A stretch of DNA of 64,000 nt. It comes from Saprospiraceae bacterium (GTDB taxonomy: Bacteria > Bacteroidota > Bacteroidia > Chitinophagales > Saprospiraceae). The notes beneath the pieces were generated by a model, which had not been told where the DNA came from, did not search any database, and worked only from the letters and a program-made list of their open reading frames with translations. Below are positions 55,454-64,000 of the stretch, piece by piece. The stretch spans positions 2,512,001-2,576,000 of the forward strand of contig JADJOB010000002.1 in NCBI GenBank assembly GCA_016714025.1, read 5' to 3'. Numbering within the stretch: the first letter of the stretch is position 1; each line of letters starts with the position of its first letter. The position numbers were made by a program, and so were the translations under genes.

Positions 55454-56212
55454 ATGGCAGAATACTTCTCTGATCTATTATACATATATCCAGTTAAATC
55501 AATTGCAGGAATTCCGGTTAAAGCTTTAAAACTAAATGATCGAGGTCTTGAATTTGATAGATTTTGGATGTTGGTGAATGAAAACTATCAAATGCTAAGC
55601 CAAAGAGATTTTCCAAAACTTAATTTGTTAAAGATATTTGAAGAAGAAAATTCCTTTAAAATCCTGGACCCCTCTATACCCGAAAGTTATGTTAAAATTT
55701 CAAAAAAAATAAATACAATCAAACAGGTTGAAGCCTCAATATGGAATCAAAACGTGCAGGCAGCTCTGGTGGATTTTGAAGCTTCTGACTGGTTTTCGGA
55801 GTTTTTAAATTTTAAAGTATTTCTAATAGCCAATGCCCGTAGATTAAAATTCAAACAATTAAATGAAAAAAATCACGAGCTCCAGCTAAACTTTCAGGAT
55901 GGTTATCCTGTACATTTAATCAATTTAAAATCGGTTTCAGATCTAAGTCAGAGGTGTAATTTATATATTGAACCCGAACGGTTCAGAGCTAATATTTACA
56001 TAGATTTGCCTGAGCCTTATTATGAGGATCAATTGAAATACATACGAATTAATGGCATTGAATTTGAATTTTTAAAACCATGTGAACGGTGCATCATGAT
56101 CAACTTAAAATCAAAAAGTGCTTCATTTACACCAGAACCTTTAAAAACCCTTTCAACCTACCGCATGTATTCAAATAAAATTCATTTTGGAAGTTATATT
56201 AAACCAATCTAA
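55454..56212 (+). CDS. MOSC-domain protein with MOSC N-terminal beta-barrel
   Basis: From the ATG at 55454 this is a 252-residue protein starting EYFSDLLYIYPVKSIAGIPV, the usual opening of the MOSC N-terminal domain, followed by LNDRGLEFDRFWMLVNE. The C-terminal MOSC part has RFRANIYIDLPEPYYED and the conserved cysteine segment FLKPCERCIMIN. MOSC proteins handle sulfur or molybdenum cofactor; mARC-type members reduce N-hydroxylated compounds. An ATG 24 codons upstream (55382) lies within the pyrG start region and is unlikely. Its stop is 4 bases from the stop of the convergent M4 peptidase gene. Confidence 0.85.
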   Translation: MAEYFSDLLYIYPVKSIAGIPVKALKLNDRGLEFDRFWMLVNENYQMLSQRDFPKLNLLKIFEEENSFKILDPSIPESYVKISKKINTIKQVEASIWNQNVQAALVDFEASDWFSEFLNFKVFLIANARRLKFKQLNEKNHELQLNFQDGYPVHLINLKSVSDLSQRCNLYIEPERFRANIYIDLPEPYYEDQLKYIRINGIEFEFLKPCERCIMINLKSKSASFTPEPLKTLSTYRMYSNKIHFGSYIKPI

Positions 56213-56216
56213 TTGC

Positions 56217-59200
56217 TCAATTCTTAACGAGTTTCGAATAAAACAATTTCCCTTTTGAATTTATACATTTAAGTACATAACTACCGGAACTCAAGCCATT
56301 AGCTTGCAATTCATTCCATTCAGGACGCAAGCTACCCTCATCTACAACGACGCCCACAGTATTTACAAGCATATAATGTAATTCCCCATAAGTTGGGTCA
56401 ACATAAACTTTAAATGACTTTTGAAATGGATTAGGCGCAACAAATAATGTTGCGATTGGCTCATCTTTCGCTTTTACTGCTTCTTTGAAAATTTTTATGT
56501 TATCAAGTATAACAAGGTCAGAGCTCGTATCAATCTGTGAACTTAAACTGTCAATAACTCCATTTAATGTAATGCATGTTACTTCAATAGTAATTGCCTC
56601 TCCATTTATTGGGATATCCTGCTCATAGTATTGATTTAAAGCTTCTCTCGAAGCCGATTGAATATAATTTGGCATACCAATCAATCCACCTGTTTCATTT
56701 CTAAATTGTACTCTGATACCTGCCGCAAAACTCTTGCTGTTTAAAATAGAATCATACGAAAAAGATCCTAATTTTTGAATATAATCAAATGATAATTTTG
56801 CTTTGCTTAAATCCTTCGTGTCAACACACAAATAAAGTGTACTCGTATATTTTGGATTACTAGAAATAAAATCTGCTAAATTCGAACCATTTGTAGGAAT
56901 AAATTTATTAGCATTAAAGATCTTGCCCCCGGTAAAAACGATTGATTCTGAATTAATAAAATCAGATTGAATTTTAACATTTTGAAATGAATCAATCTTT
57001 AATCCTAATAAAGTGGAATCAAATTGATTGCCGGAAAATGATTCTAAATAACCGAATCCCACATTATTGATGTAAACTGCATTAAAATATGCTGCATTAT
57101 TGGTATCCACAGTATCTTTTGCATAATCCAATTCACCTAATATTTTTTTATACCCGCTAAATACCCGGTCCAAATTAAAAAACGGAGATTGATATTGATT
57201 ACCGGGAAAAATAGTAGTTGTTGTATTAAATGTCCTGGTAATTACCTGATTGTCATACTTTAAATTTAACTGCAATTCTGTGCCTTTTGGAACAGGTGAA
57301 CAACCTGTGTAATTTGAAGTAACCCGTGCCCGCAAAAATCCATTCTCACACGAAGACCCATTTATTTGTATTTGTACAGATCTAAAATCATGATCACTAT
57401 TTGCATTTTTTGTGATTGCCATCGTAATTCGATTATTTGAAGTATCTGCATCATTTGCAATAGATGCTTCCACAGTGATACTTATATTTCGGTCTATTCT
57501 TGCAGGATTGATAAACGCATACACAAACGAACCACCTGGCAAGATATCCTCTGTAGTGGTATAATTTTCAATAATCTTATTTTTTTGTGGAACGCTGATA
57601 GTAAACACCATATCGGTCCCTTTCGGAATACTGTTGTTGCAACTTAAATTTACAATTCTGATTTCTACCGGAAAAAGTCCTTCTTTACAGGCAATTTGAG
57701 GTATTTTATTATTTACAAGCTGCAAGTCGTTTTCATTAAGGCCCTTTCCAACTCCAACAGCTTTCCAGGCTTCAGCAATGTTTAAGTATTCTTTAGAGCA
57801 TTTGCCATAATTCTTTTCTGCTATTAAAAGAGTTGCTTCACGAACATCAAAATAATAACTTGTAGATGTAAGATAATTATCCATTGCATCATACAAAATA
57901 TTAAGAGTAGGAATCATTCCAAGTTTTTCTACAACATAGGTTTGACCAGCCTCATTTGTGCCTGATTCTCCAACGGATAAAATATAAAACCAATAATTAA
58001 TTACACCGCTGTTTGTATGTACACCTCCATTATCTGAAGAATTATTGATCCAATATTTGCCTTTATATAATTTTGGATTTCGATAATGATTGGGATCTGC
58101 CATGTTTCTAAAAGCAGTATCTTTTTTTACAAATGGTTTACTTCCCAATAACCAATTAAATCCGGCTGGATCGTATTCTTGTTCAATAGTTTTTCCAAAA
58201 ATATCGCTTAAGCCCTCATTAATTGCACCGGATTCGTATAAGTATTCCAATCCGCATGTAAATTGAGTTACACCATGGGTTAATTCATGTCCAACAATAT
58301 CAATTGAGGTTATTGGCCCCGTGTTTATGGAATCACCTATTCCAAACAAAGTACCGGTGCTATTCCAGTATGCATTCACTAAATAGACACTATCCCGAAG
58401 CTTGTTTATTAATTTAAGATTTTTACCATCTATTCCATCCCTATCAAAATACTTTTTGTAAAAGTCGATAGTCTTTTGGGATCCGAATTGAATGTCCAGG
58501 GCGCCTCTTCGTTGCGCAAAAGATCCTTTTTCCCAATAATTATCCTGGTCTTTATAAGTTCTACCAGATTCTGATATAGTTTGAATCCCATTTCCTCTTG
58601 AATTGTCTGTAAGTTGAAATTCAGAATCAATTAATTCTAAATCCATTTCCTGATCCCCATGATACAATGTTTGTGCAATTCCCTTTCCTCCAACGCAACT
58701 TTGGATTAAATCATAGCTCAATATCATTTCACCGGAAACTGCGTCTATATAAAATCTTCTATTTACAAATAAATCATGGTTATCATAATCCAATTTAAAA
58801 GCTAGTTTAAATTCTCCGGACCTATTTGGATACTGTGCATCCATAATTAATAATTCTGCATTTGTAAAATGTTGCACAGGATTGGGATCCTGAGTAAAAA
58901 ATTGCGGATATTTTTGCAAACAAATCAAAGGCAATTCTGAAACTTCAATGTCTGGAATTGTATTTAAATCTCTTATATCTTCTCTGCGACCATTTAAACT
59001 CTCAACCTGTCCATTATATTCATGTACTAAAAAGCTTGCACCAAGAACTTTTACGCCATTATAATATTGCTGAAACTTAGTATGAATCCACTGATCTTTA
59101 GCAATTTTACTTGACAACACCTGAAATGAATTGCTTTCTGACAAATTTAAGTAACTATTGAAATTACTTGTAAGCTGATCTATATTTAACTTGCTTTCAG

Positions 59201-59330
59201 AAATTGCTGGAATATACCAATTTTGATTTGCTCCATGCCTTGGCAATTCAATTGCACCAACTGACTTTACTTGAGAATAAATATTAATACAGAACAGAAA
59301 AGCAGCAATTGCTGCAATTACTTTATACAT
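56217..59330 (-). CDS. Secreted M4 (thermolysin-like) metallopeptidase with T9SS sorting domain
   Basis: This 1037-residue secreted zinc protease has a signal peptide (1-19), a fungalysin/thermolysin-type propeptide (about 50-200, KFQQYYNGVKVLGASFLVHE), and an M4 catalytic domain. The catalytic domain has VGHELTHGVTQF (His347, Glu348, His351), the third zinc ligand Glu371 in GAINEGLSDIFGK with the usual 20-residue spacing, and GGVHTNSGVINYWFY holding the conserved His. After it come two CARDB-like modules (about 550-770, each beginning with a cysteine pair), a further beta-rich region, and a type A sorting domain (about 965-1037, VAPNPFQKSFKVYV). It should digest proteins outside the cell. 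It is the last gene of the right-hand operon (10-base gap). Confidence 0.93.
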   Translation of the reverse strand: MYKVIAAIAAFLFCINIYSQVKSVGAIELPRHGANQNWYIPAISESKLNIDQLTSNFNSYLNLSESNSFQVLSSKIAKDQWIHTKFQQYYNGVKVLGASFLVHEYNGQVESLNGRREDIRDLNTIPDIEVSELPLICLQKYPQFFTQDPNPVQHFTNAELLIMDAQYPNRSGEFKLAFKLDYDNHDLFVNRRFYIDAVSGEMILSYDLIQSCVGGKGIAQTLYHGDQEMDLELIDSEFQLTDNSRGNGIQTISESGRTYKDQDNYWEKGSFAQRRGALDIQFGSQKTIDFYKKYFDRDGIDGKNLKLINKLRDSVYLVNAYWNSTGTLFGIGDSINTGPITSIDIVGHELTHGVTQFTCGLEYLYESGAINEGLSDIFGKTIEQEYDPAGFNWLLGSKPFVKKDTAFRNMADPNHYRNPKLYKGKYWINNSSDNGGVHTNSGVINYWFYILSVGESGTNEAGQTYVVEKLGMIPTLNILYDAMDNYLTSTSYYFDVREATLLIAEKNYGKCSKEYLNIAEAWKAVGVGKGLNENDLQLVNNKIPQIACKEGLFPVEIRIVNLSCNNSIPKGTDMVFTISVPQKNKIIENYTTTEDILPGGSFVYAFINPARIDRNISITVEASIANDADTSNNRITMAITKNANSDHDFRSVQIQINGSSCENGFLRARVTSNYTGCSPVPKGTELQLNLKYDNQVITRTFNTTTTIFPGNQYQSPFFNLDRVFSGYKKILGELDYAKDTVDTNNAAYFNAVYINNVGFGYLESFSGNQFDSTLLGLKIDSFQNVKIQSDFINSESIVFTGGKIFNANKFIPTNGSNLADFISSNPKYTSTLYLCVDTKDLSKAKLSFDYIQKLGSFSYDSILNSKSFAAGIRVQFRNETGGLIGMPNYIQSASREALNQYYEQDIPINGEAITIEVTCITLNGVIDSLSSQIDTSSDLVILDNIKIFKEAVKAKDEPIATLFVAPNPFQKSFKVYVDPTYGELHYMLVNTVGVVVDEGSLRPEWNELQANGLSSGSYVLKCINSKGKLFYSKLVKN

Positions 59331-59340
59331 AGAGTTTAGA

Positions 59341-62247
59341 TTAGATTTTAATAAAGCGAATTATATCGAAAAATGAATTTCCAAGTAGCTTAATATAAAT
59401 TACTCCAGATGGAAAATCCTTAATGTTTAAATCAAAATTCTGAGAAGAATTCAGACTGCCTTTTCCCAATAAATTACCATTTGAATCAAAAAGTAAATAA
59501 TTAATATCCTTGGGAAGCTGCCTTTTAAAATAAATGGTCACCCGATCATTGGCAGGATTTGGAACTAAAAGAAGTCCATTAAAATTATCTACACCATTGG
59601 TTGAAACTGGCAGGCAATCAATTTCTCCAGATTTTGTAATACTGCATCCAAATGAATCCACCATTTGAACTGAATATGAATCCAGATGTCGCAAAGTGTC
59701 TCCATCCCGATTTCCTAGGATTTTTATACCCCCTGCATAGCTTGTAGAGTTCACATGCAATATTGCATGACCACTTCGATTTCCATTGGAATCAACTACA
59801 CACTCATAGTTAACAAGTAAGTTAGGTCTCGCATAGGCACATGAATCAAAATTGCATTTGATTTCACCTTCTACTTTGACACTACATCCAGCTTCATCTT
59901 CCGCTTGTACTGAATATTTTTCTCCCTGGCTCAATTGGTCACCTGTACGATTGCCAGTCAAACTTAAAGTACCTAAATTACCAGAGGCAGAAATGGTTAA
60001 TATCGCTTTTAATAAGGTGTCAACACAGGTATAATCAGCTGTAATACTTAATTTAGACTGCGAACAATCAAAAGGCGGACAATTAATTCGTCCTTCTTCA
60101 ATTACATAACAACTATCACTATCAATTATAATAATTTGGTAGGTATCTCCATGGCTCAGTTTACTGCCATTTGGAGTCCCATATAAGTAATATGCACCGG
60201 AGCCACCTTTTCCATTTATGTGCAAAATTACTTCGCCAGTTTGTCTGCCTATTTGGTCTACTAAACATTCGGAAACGATTTCCAGATCGAGGGTTGAATT
60301 TTTACAGCGCGCGGGAGCTTGACAATCAACAGAAGTTTTAACAAAATCCCGACATCCGGATTCATCTTCAACAAACGCTTCTATCTGGGTTCCCGGATAC
60401 AAAATTTCATTTGCTCCAGGACCCGTATAGGTATGATTGCCTTTCCCTCCACTAACAGTATAACTTACTTGGCCTAACACACCATGCAAACAATCAATTT
60501 GCAAATTTAAATCAATAGGTATAAAAGGAGTGGCTTTGCTGAGTTCATCAATTCGCACACAAATGTCACCTTCAATAGCTTTCAAAGGATTGACTGCTGC
60601 CAAAATTTGCAAATAATACGTTTTTCCAGCTTCCAAACCATTGATAACAATCGGGCCTGCGCAGGGATCTGGTGTTTTGCCACAAGCGATCTCAGTTAAA
60701 TTAGTACAATTTCCAGAATAAATTCCATAATGAAAAAGAAAACCTGCCTGGATATCCAAAGAAATACTTTTTTCTACAGGAGCAACGAAACTATACCAAA
60801 CATCAGGAGCATTATAAACAACACAACTTGGCTTAATAGTACTTTTCAAACTATTGATTGTGGTACTAGTTTGACATGCTGTATTTAATAGTATGGCTTT
60901 TGAAGTTATACAATCTTCATTTGTGGGCTTATTTGTTGAATGATCCTTTACTTCCATGCACAAATGACCTTCAATACTTGAAAAATATCCTGAAACTTGA
61001 ATAAAGTAATCCGTATTTATTGTCGGGCTTTCTAATAATAATTTACCACCTAAATCTTCACATTTAACCTCTACAAGTTGTGTACATGTACCTTTGAACA
61101 CTGTTAAAACATCTGCAAAATCTGCATGTGAAATAATTTCTAAATCTTTAGTTGAACTTGTTCTAAAATAATACCAAACATCAGCTCTTGATTTATCATT
61201 TAAACTGGGAACAGGATTATCAAATCCAGCAGCGATATTTGTTTCAGAAATACAATTTGAATTTATTGTAATTAACTTTTTTGAATCACACAAATCATGA
61301 GGCGGATAAACAGGATCCTGTTTCTTAATTCCTACACATAGATCTCCAATGTCTTCTCTTCCATAATAACCAATTTGCTTAGCTACCCGAATAAAGTATG
61401 ATTTTCCTGCTTCAACATCCAAATAATTGGTTTCACCCTCAAAACCATATTCATCTTTATTGAAACATTTAAGATCTTTTAGATTCATGCAGGAACCTTC
61501 AAAAACACTCACAGCATCGTTGTAGCTTGCCTTTGTTTCAATCTTTAATTTTCCAGAAAATGTGCTTTGATATTTATACCAAAGACCTTGGGTATAATTA
61601 CCGGCACATTGTGCAGTTGGACCCGTTATAAATGCACCAGTACTATTGCCTCCTAAACAATTCTTATCTAATTCGATAGATACAGCTCTGGCACAATCAT
61701 CATTATCAGGTCCGGCTAAACTTAAATTATCAATAATAACCAGAGAGTTAAAATCTATACCTGATGTCTGGTATTCAAAAATAAATTTTGCTTTTTTACT
61801 TGAATTTGTTGAATTAAAACTTACCGACTGATTCACGACAACCAAACCATTTTGAATTATATCTTTTGTATATGTCTGTACAACTTGTTGATTTCCATCA
61901 ATTACTGCATAAACAGTTAATTTATTATTTGTATTTGTATTGACAAACCTCAATCCAAAGTTTAAAACATATTGATCATATGCATATAAATCAAACTCTT
62001 TTGTTGTAATTGAAAATTTTTTATCACCTCCATTAGTTGATGATGTTTGGTTGTAAACAATACTGCAGGTGGCATCCGAAGAAGGAAATAAATTGCTTTT
62101 AACAATAGAAAAACCACTCGTACCTTTTTCAATTAATAGGTTCCAATTAGTTGGAAGACTGCATGCGCTAAATTGCTCATAAGCAATTTGATTTTGAGCA
62201 CTGATAAATTGTATACTTACAAATACGAAAAATATAATTTTTTTCAT
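59341..62247 (-). CDS. Modular secreted surface protein with T9SS sorting domain
   Basis: This 968-residue secreted protein has a signal peptide (1-17), an N-terminal adhesin-like beta-sandwich (about 20-180, ending DNLSLAGPDND), and three cysteine-containing modules of about 125 residues. These modules start DDCARAVSIEL, HDLCDSKKLITI and EDCITSKAILL, and each contains W-Y and YFxQV/YFIRV words like pre-peptidase C-type domains. Four modules of about 80 residues follow, with G-D-x-L/G-x-x-Y and D-S/E-x-GC patterns (SprB-like). The end is VPNPANDRVTIYFK, a type A sorting domain. No catalytic motif is seen; binding or adhesion is the likely role. It sits between the DUF1501 and M4 peptidase genes with gaps of 12 and 10 bases. 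Confidence 0.85.
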   Translation of the reverse strand: MKKIIFFVFVSIQFISAQNQIAYEQFSACSLPTNWNLLIEKGTSGFSIVKSNLFPSSDATCSIVYNQTSSTNGGDKKFSITTKEFDLYAYDQYVLNFGLRFVNTNTNNKLTVYAVIDGNQQVVQTYTKDIIQNGLVVVNQSVSFNSTNSSKKAKFIFEYQTSGIDFNSLVIIDNLSLAGPDNDDCARAVSIELDKNCLGGNSTGAFITGPTAQCAGNYTQGLWYKYQSTFSGKLKIETKASYNDAVSVFEGSCMNLKDLKCFNKDEYGFEGETNYLDVEAGKSYFIRVAKQIGYYGREDIGDLCVGIKKQDPVYPPHDLCDSKKLITINSNCISETNIAAGFDNPVPSLNDKSRADVWYYFRTSSTKDLEIISHADFADVLTVFKGTCTQLVEVKCEDLGGKLLLESPTINTDYFIQVSGYFSSIEGHLCMEVKDHSTNKPTNEDCITSKAILLNTACQTSTTINSLKSTIKPSCVVYNAPDVWYSFVAPVEKSISLDIQAGFLFHYGIYSGNCTNLTEIACGKTPDPCAGPIVINGLEAGKTYYLQILAAVNPLKAIEGDICVRIDELSKATPFIPIDLNLQIDCLHGVLGQVSYTVSGGKGNHTYTGPGANEILYPGTQIEAFVEDESGCRDFVKTSVDCQAPARCKNSTLDLEIVSECLVDQIGRQTGEVILHINGKGGSGAYYLYGTPNGSKLSHGDTYQIIIIDSDSCYVIEEGRINCPPFDCSQSKLSITADYTCVDTLLKAILTISASGNLGTLSLTGNRTGDQLSQGEKYSVQAEDEAGCSVKVEGEIKCNFDSCAYARPNLLVNYECVVDSNGNRSGHAILHVNSTSYAGGIKILGNRDGDTLRHLDSYSVQMVDSFGCSITKSGEIDCLPVSTNGVDNFNGLLLVPNPANDRVTIYFKRQLPKDINYLLFDSNGNLLGKGSLNSSQNFDLNIKDFPSGVIYIKLLGNSFFDIIRFIKI

Positions 62248-62259
62248 AGCCTTCCTATT

Positions 62260-63948
62260 TTAAAAAATATTAAATCTTCTTGACAAAGTCTTACCAGCAC
62301 TATCGAGTTGATAAATATACTCGCCTGGCGGAATTTTATATTTTACTGGGTCAAATGGAATTGCATAAGATCCTTTGGTTGTAAACCCTTCATGCAATAC
62401 AGCAAGTGTTTTTCCATTTATTGATTTGATCTGCAATTTAACTTCATTGGATTGCAATTGCGAAAATTTTACTTCAATGATTTTACTATTTAATTCATTT
62501 GGATTGTGTCCTAAAAGCAAGGTATTGAAATTAGAGCCGTAGCTTTTTCCATTGCAAGGATTATCAAACAGATTTAAACGAGGATACGATTTTCCTAAAG
62601 TGTAATTGACCAGTTCGGTGTCAAGGCATAAATGTTGTTCCATCACACTGGAATACATGGATCTAAAATCAATGCAACTTTGATTTTCGAAATAAACCCT
62701 TGTGTCTCCTGCTTTTAGTGTTGCATCATTTAAATTCATTGGATTGCCTGTAAATCCGCCCTTTACGGCATCTCCAAACAACATCATCGGAGACATGTTA
62801 CCATGATCGGTACCGGCAGAACCATTTTCGCGAATTGTTCTTCCAAATTCAGAAAAACTCATCAAACACACATTCTTATCAAAATTGTCTGCTTGCAAAT
62901 CTGCAAAAAAAGCAGATACTGAATCAGCTATATGTCCAAGTAATTTTGCATGGTAGGTTTTTTGATCAGCATGCGTATCAAAACCATCCATATAAACCAT
63001 AAAAATTCGAGTACCTAATTTTCCTTTAATAAGTCTGGATACAATTTTTAATTGTTCAGCCAGTCTGGATGTAGTATTTGCAGGATAGCTAACTTTATTT
63101 AATGTTGAATTGTATGCTTGGGTAACAGATTGAGAATAGCGCAATGAGTTATTGGTCAATTGTCTTAAAAACTCAATTTCCTGACCTTGGGGACAATCAC
63201 TTAATCCATCAGTAGGATATAATTTTCCATATTGGGCCAATCTGTAGAATTCATTCGGATCGTTAAAGACCAATTCATATTGTTGATTATTAGCAGACTT
63301 AAATACTAAGTCAGCACTATAGCCTATTCTCAAAGCAGGAGGAACCGTGGGAGGGGTTTCACTAAACGAAGGAAAATCCTGCTCCAGAAATCGACCCATA
63401 TACCCTGAATTGTATCGTTTATCATAAACGTTATCAGCAGCACTGGACCAATTATCAATCGATGAAAAATGCGAATAATCCTGATTTGGATAACCCACAT
63501 TATGAATAATATTCATTTTTCCCGATTGCCACATCGGCATTAAGGACTGCATCGTTGATGGCAACGCAAAATCTGAACCTCCAAATCCAGATAAAACCGT
63601 ATTGTCGTTATAATCTGTACCAAATTTATGGCTCAAACCAGGTCTTAAATTAATATATTCAGCTTTCCCTGCATTGTCTGAATGAGGAAATACCATATTC
63701 AGTCCATCATTTCCTCCAAACAATTTGAGTAAAACAAGTATTGAATCGCCGCCAGCTGCAAGTGGTGTTGCAAAAGCATTTGATAAAATAGGATTTACTG
63801 GAATCCCACTCAATAACATGGTACCTAATCCTGCAATCCCTCCGGTCATTAAAAATTGCCTCCGATTCCAGGTTAAGTGATCTTCATTGTGTTTTTCTCC
63901 AAGATCTGAGCGAAACAGGTTTTTGTCAAAATTTTGATCGTTGCACAT
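62260..63948 (-). CDS. DUF1501 family protein with Tat signal and sorting-like C-terminus
   Basis: This 562-residue protein of the DUF1501 family is related to the sulfatase/alkaline phosphatase fold. Residues 29-45 (RRQFLMTGGIAGLGTML) form a twin-arginine signal, so it is probably exported folded. Family landmarks are LLKLFGGNDGLNMVFPH, QDYSHFSSIDNW, GYMGRFLEQDF, VYMDGFDTHADQ, SEFGRTIRENGSAGTDHG and NMSPMMLFG. The last 75 residues (VKLQIKSINGKTLAVLHEG and PGEYIYQLDSAGK) resemble a T9SS sorting domain. The reaction is unknown. DUF1501 genes usually follow a DUF1800 gene, and the end of such a gene appears 17 bases upstream here. Confidence 0.85.
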   Translation of the reverse strand: MCNDQNFDKNLFRSDLGEKHNEDHLTWNRRQFLMTGGIAGLGTMLLSGIPVNPILSNAFATPLAAGGDSILVLLKLFGGNDGLNMVFPHSDNAGKAEYINLRPGLSHKFGTDYNDNTVLSGFGGSDFALPSTMQSLMPMWQSGKMNIIHNVGYPNQDYSHFSSIDNWSSAADNVYDKRYNSGYMGRFLEQDFPSFSETPPTVPPALRIGYSADLVFKSANNQQYELVFNDPNEFYRLAQYGKLYPTDGLSDCPQGQEIEFLRQLTNNSLRYSQSVTQAYNSTLNKVSYPANTTSRLAEQLKIVSRLIKGKLGTRIFMVYMDGFDTHADQKTYHAKLLGHIADSVSAFFADLQADNFDKNVCLMSFSEFGRTIRENGSAGTDHGNMSPMMLFGDAVKGGFTGNPMNLNDATLKAGDTRVYFENQSCIDFRSMYSSVMEQHLCLDTELVNYTLGKSYPRLNLFDNPCNGKSYGSNFNTLLLGHNPNELNSKIIEVKFSQLQSNEVKLQIKSINGKTLAVLHEGFTTKGSYAIPFDPVKYKIPPGEYIYQLDSAGKTLSRRFNIF

Positions 63949-63965
63949 ATAATAGATTTTGGAGT

Positions 63966-64000
63966 TTACAATAATTGATATTCAGGTAATGTTACCAGAT
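63966..64000 (-). CDS. C-terminal end of an upstream gene, probably DUF1800 family
   Basis: Read on the minus strand from the window edge, one frame gives LVTLPEYQLL and a TAA stop at 63968-63966. The ending xxxPEYQL is common at the C-terminus of DUF1800 proteins, and DUF1800 typically precedes DUF1501. Only ten codons are visible, so this is a context-based call. Confidence 0.5.
   Translation of the reverse strand, partial: LVTLPEYQLL

Overview
The window comes from an AT-rich Bacteroidota chromosome. The evidence is four proteins with C-terminal type IX secretion (T9SS) sorting domains, a PorV/PorQ-family outer-membrane protein, start codons with A-rich leaders rather than strong Shine-Dalgarno sites, and a TAnnTTTG promoter ahead of ndk. 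The mix of giant HYR-like surface protein, alpha-2-macroglobulin and DUF1501/DUF1800 genes suggests the Saprospiria/Chitinophagales side of the phylum, but the family-level placement is only an inference. No tRNA, rRNA, CRISPR array, insertion sequence or phage gene was seen.

Layout. Positions 1-333 (minus) hold the start of prfB, split by a programmed +1 frameshift. Next come an FKBP lipoprotein and an NrnA-type phosphoesterase (minus), ndk (plus), and a minus-strand pair made of a di-heme peroxidase and a small cytochrome c. A 594-base gap with a promoter candidate leads into one enormous plus-strand gene, 5898-36251. It encodes a secreted protein of 10,117 residues and fills almost half of the window. 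Its body is 93 six-cysteine repeats of about 83 residues (10 + 83), bracketed by beta-sandwich and HYR-like modules, with an N-terminal propeller and a C-terminal T9SS sorting domain. The repeats carry a second, higher-order period of seven units (about 1,740 bp).

After it come a small membrane protein, ndh, pepT plus a Lon-substrate-binding-domain protein, a PorV/PorQ-family protein, and a minus-strand holA - alpha-2-macroglobulin - pbpC operon. These are followed by a plus-strand surE - orf - lpxB - orf operon, a minus-strand pyrG - trmH-like pair and a MOSC protein. The right end is a minus-strand operon: tail of a DUF1800-like gene, DUF1501 protein, modular surface protein, M4 metallopeptidase. 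The last three carry T9SS-type tails.

How it fits together. Housekeeping functions (translation termination, nucleotide metabolism, DNA polymerase III delta, lipid A) alternate with cell-surface functions. The surface theme is export through T9SS (giant repeat protein, M4 protease, modular protein, DUF1501 protein, PorV-like partner) and envelope protection or building (alpha-2-macroglobulin with PBP1C, LpxB). The most unusual object is the megadalton repeat protein and the satellite-like evolution of its DNA.
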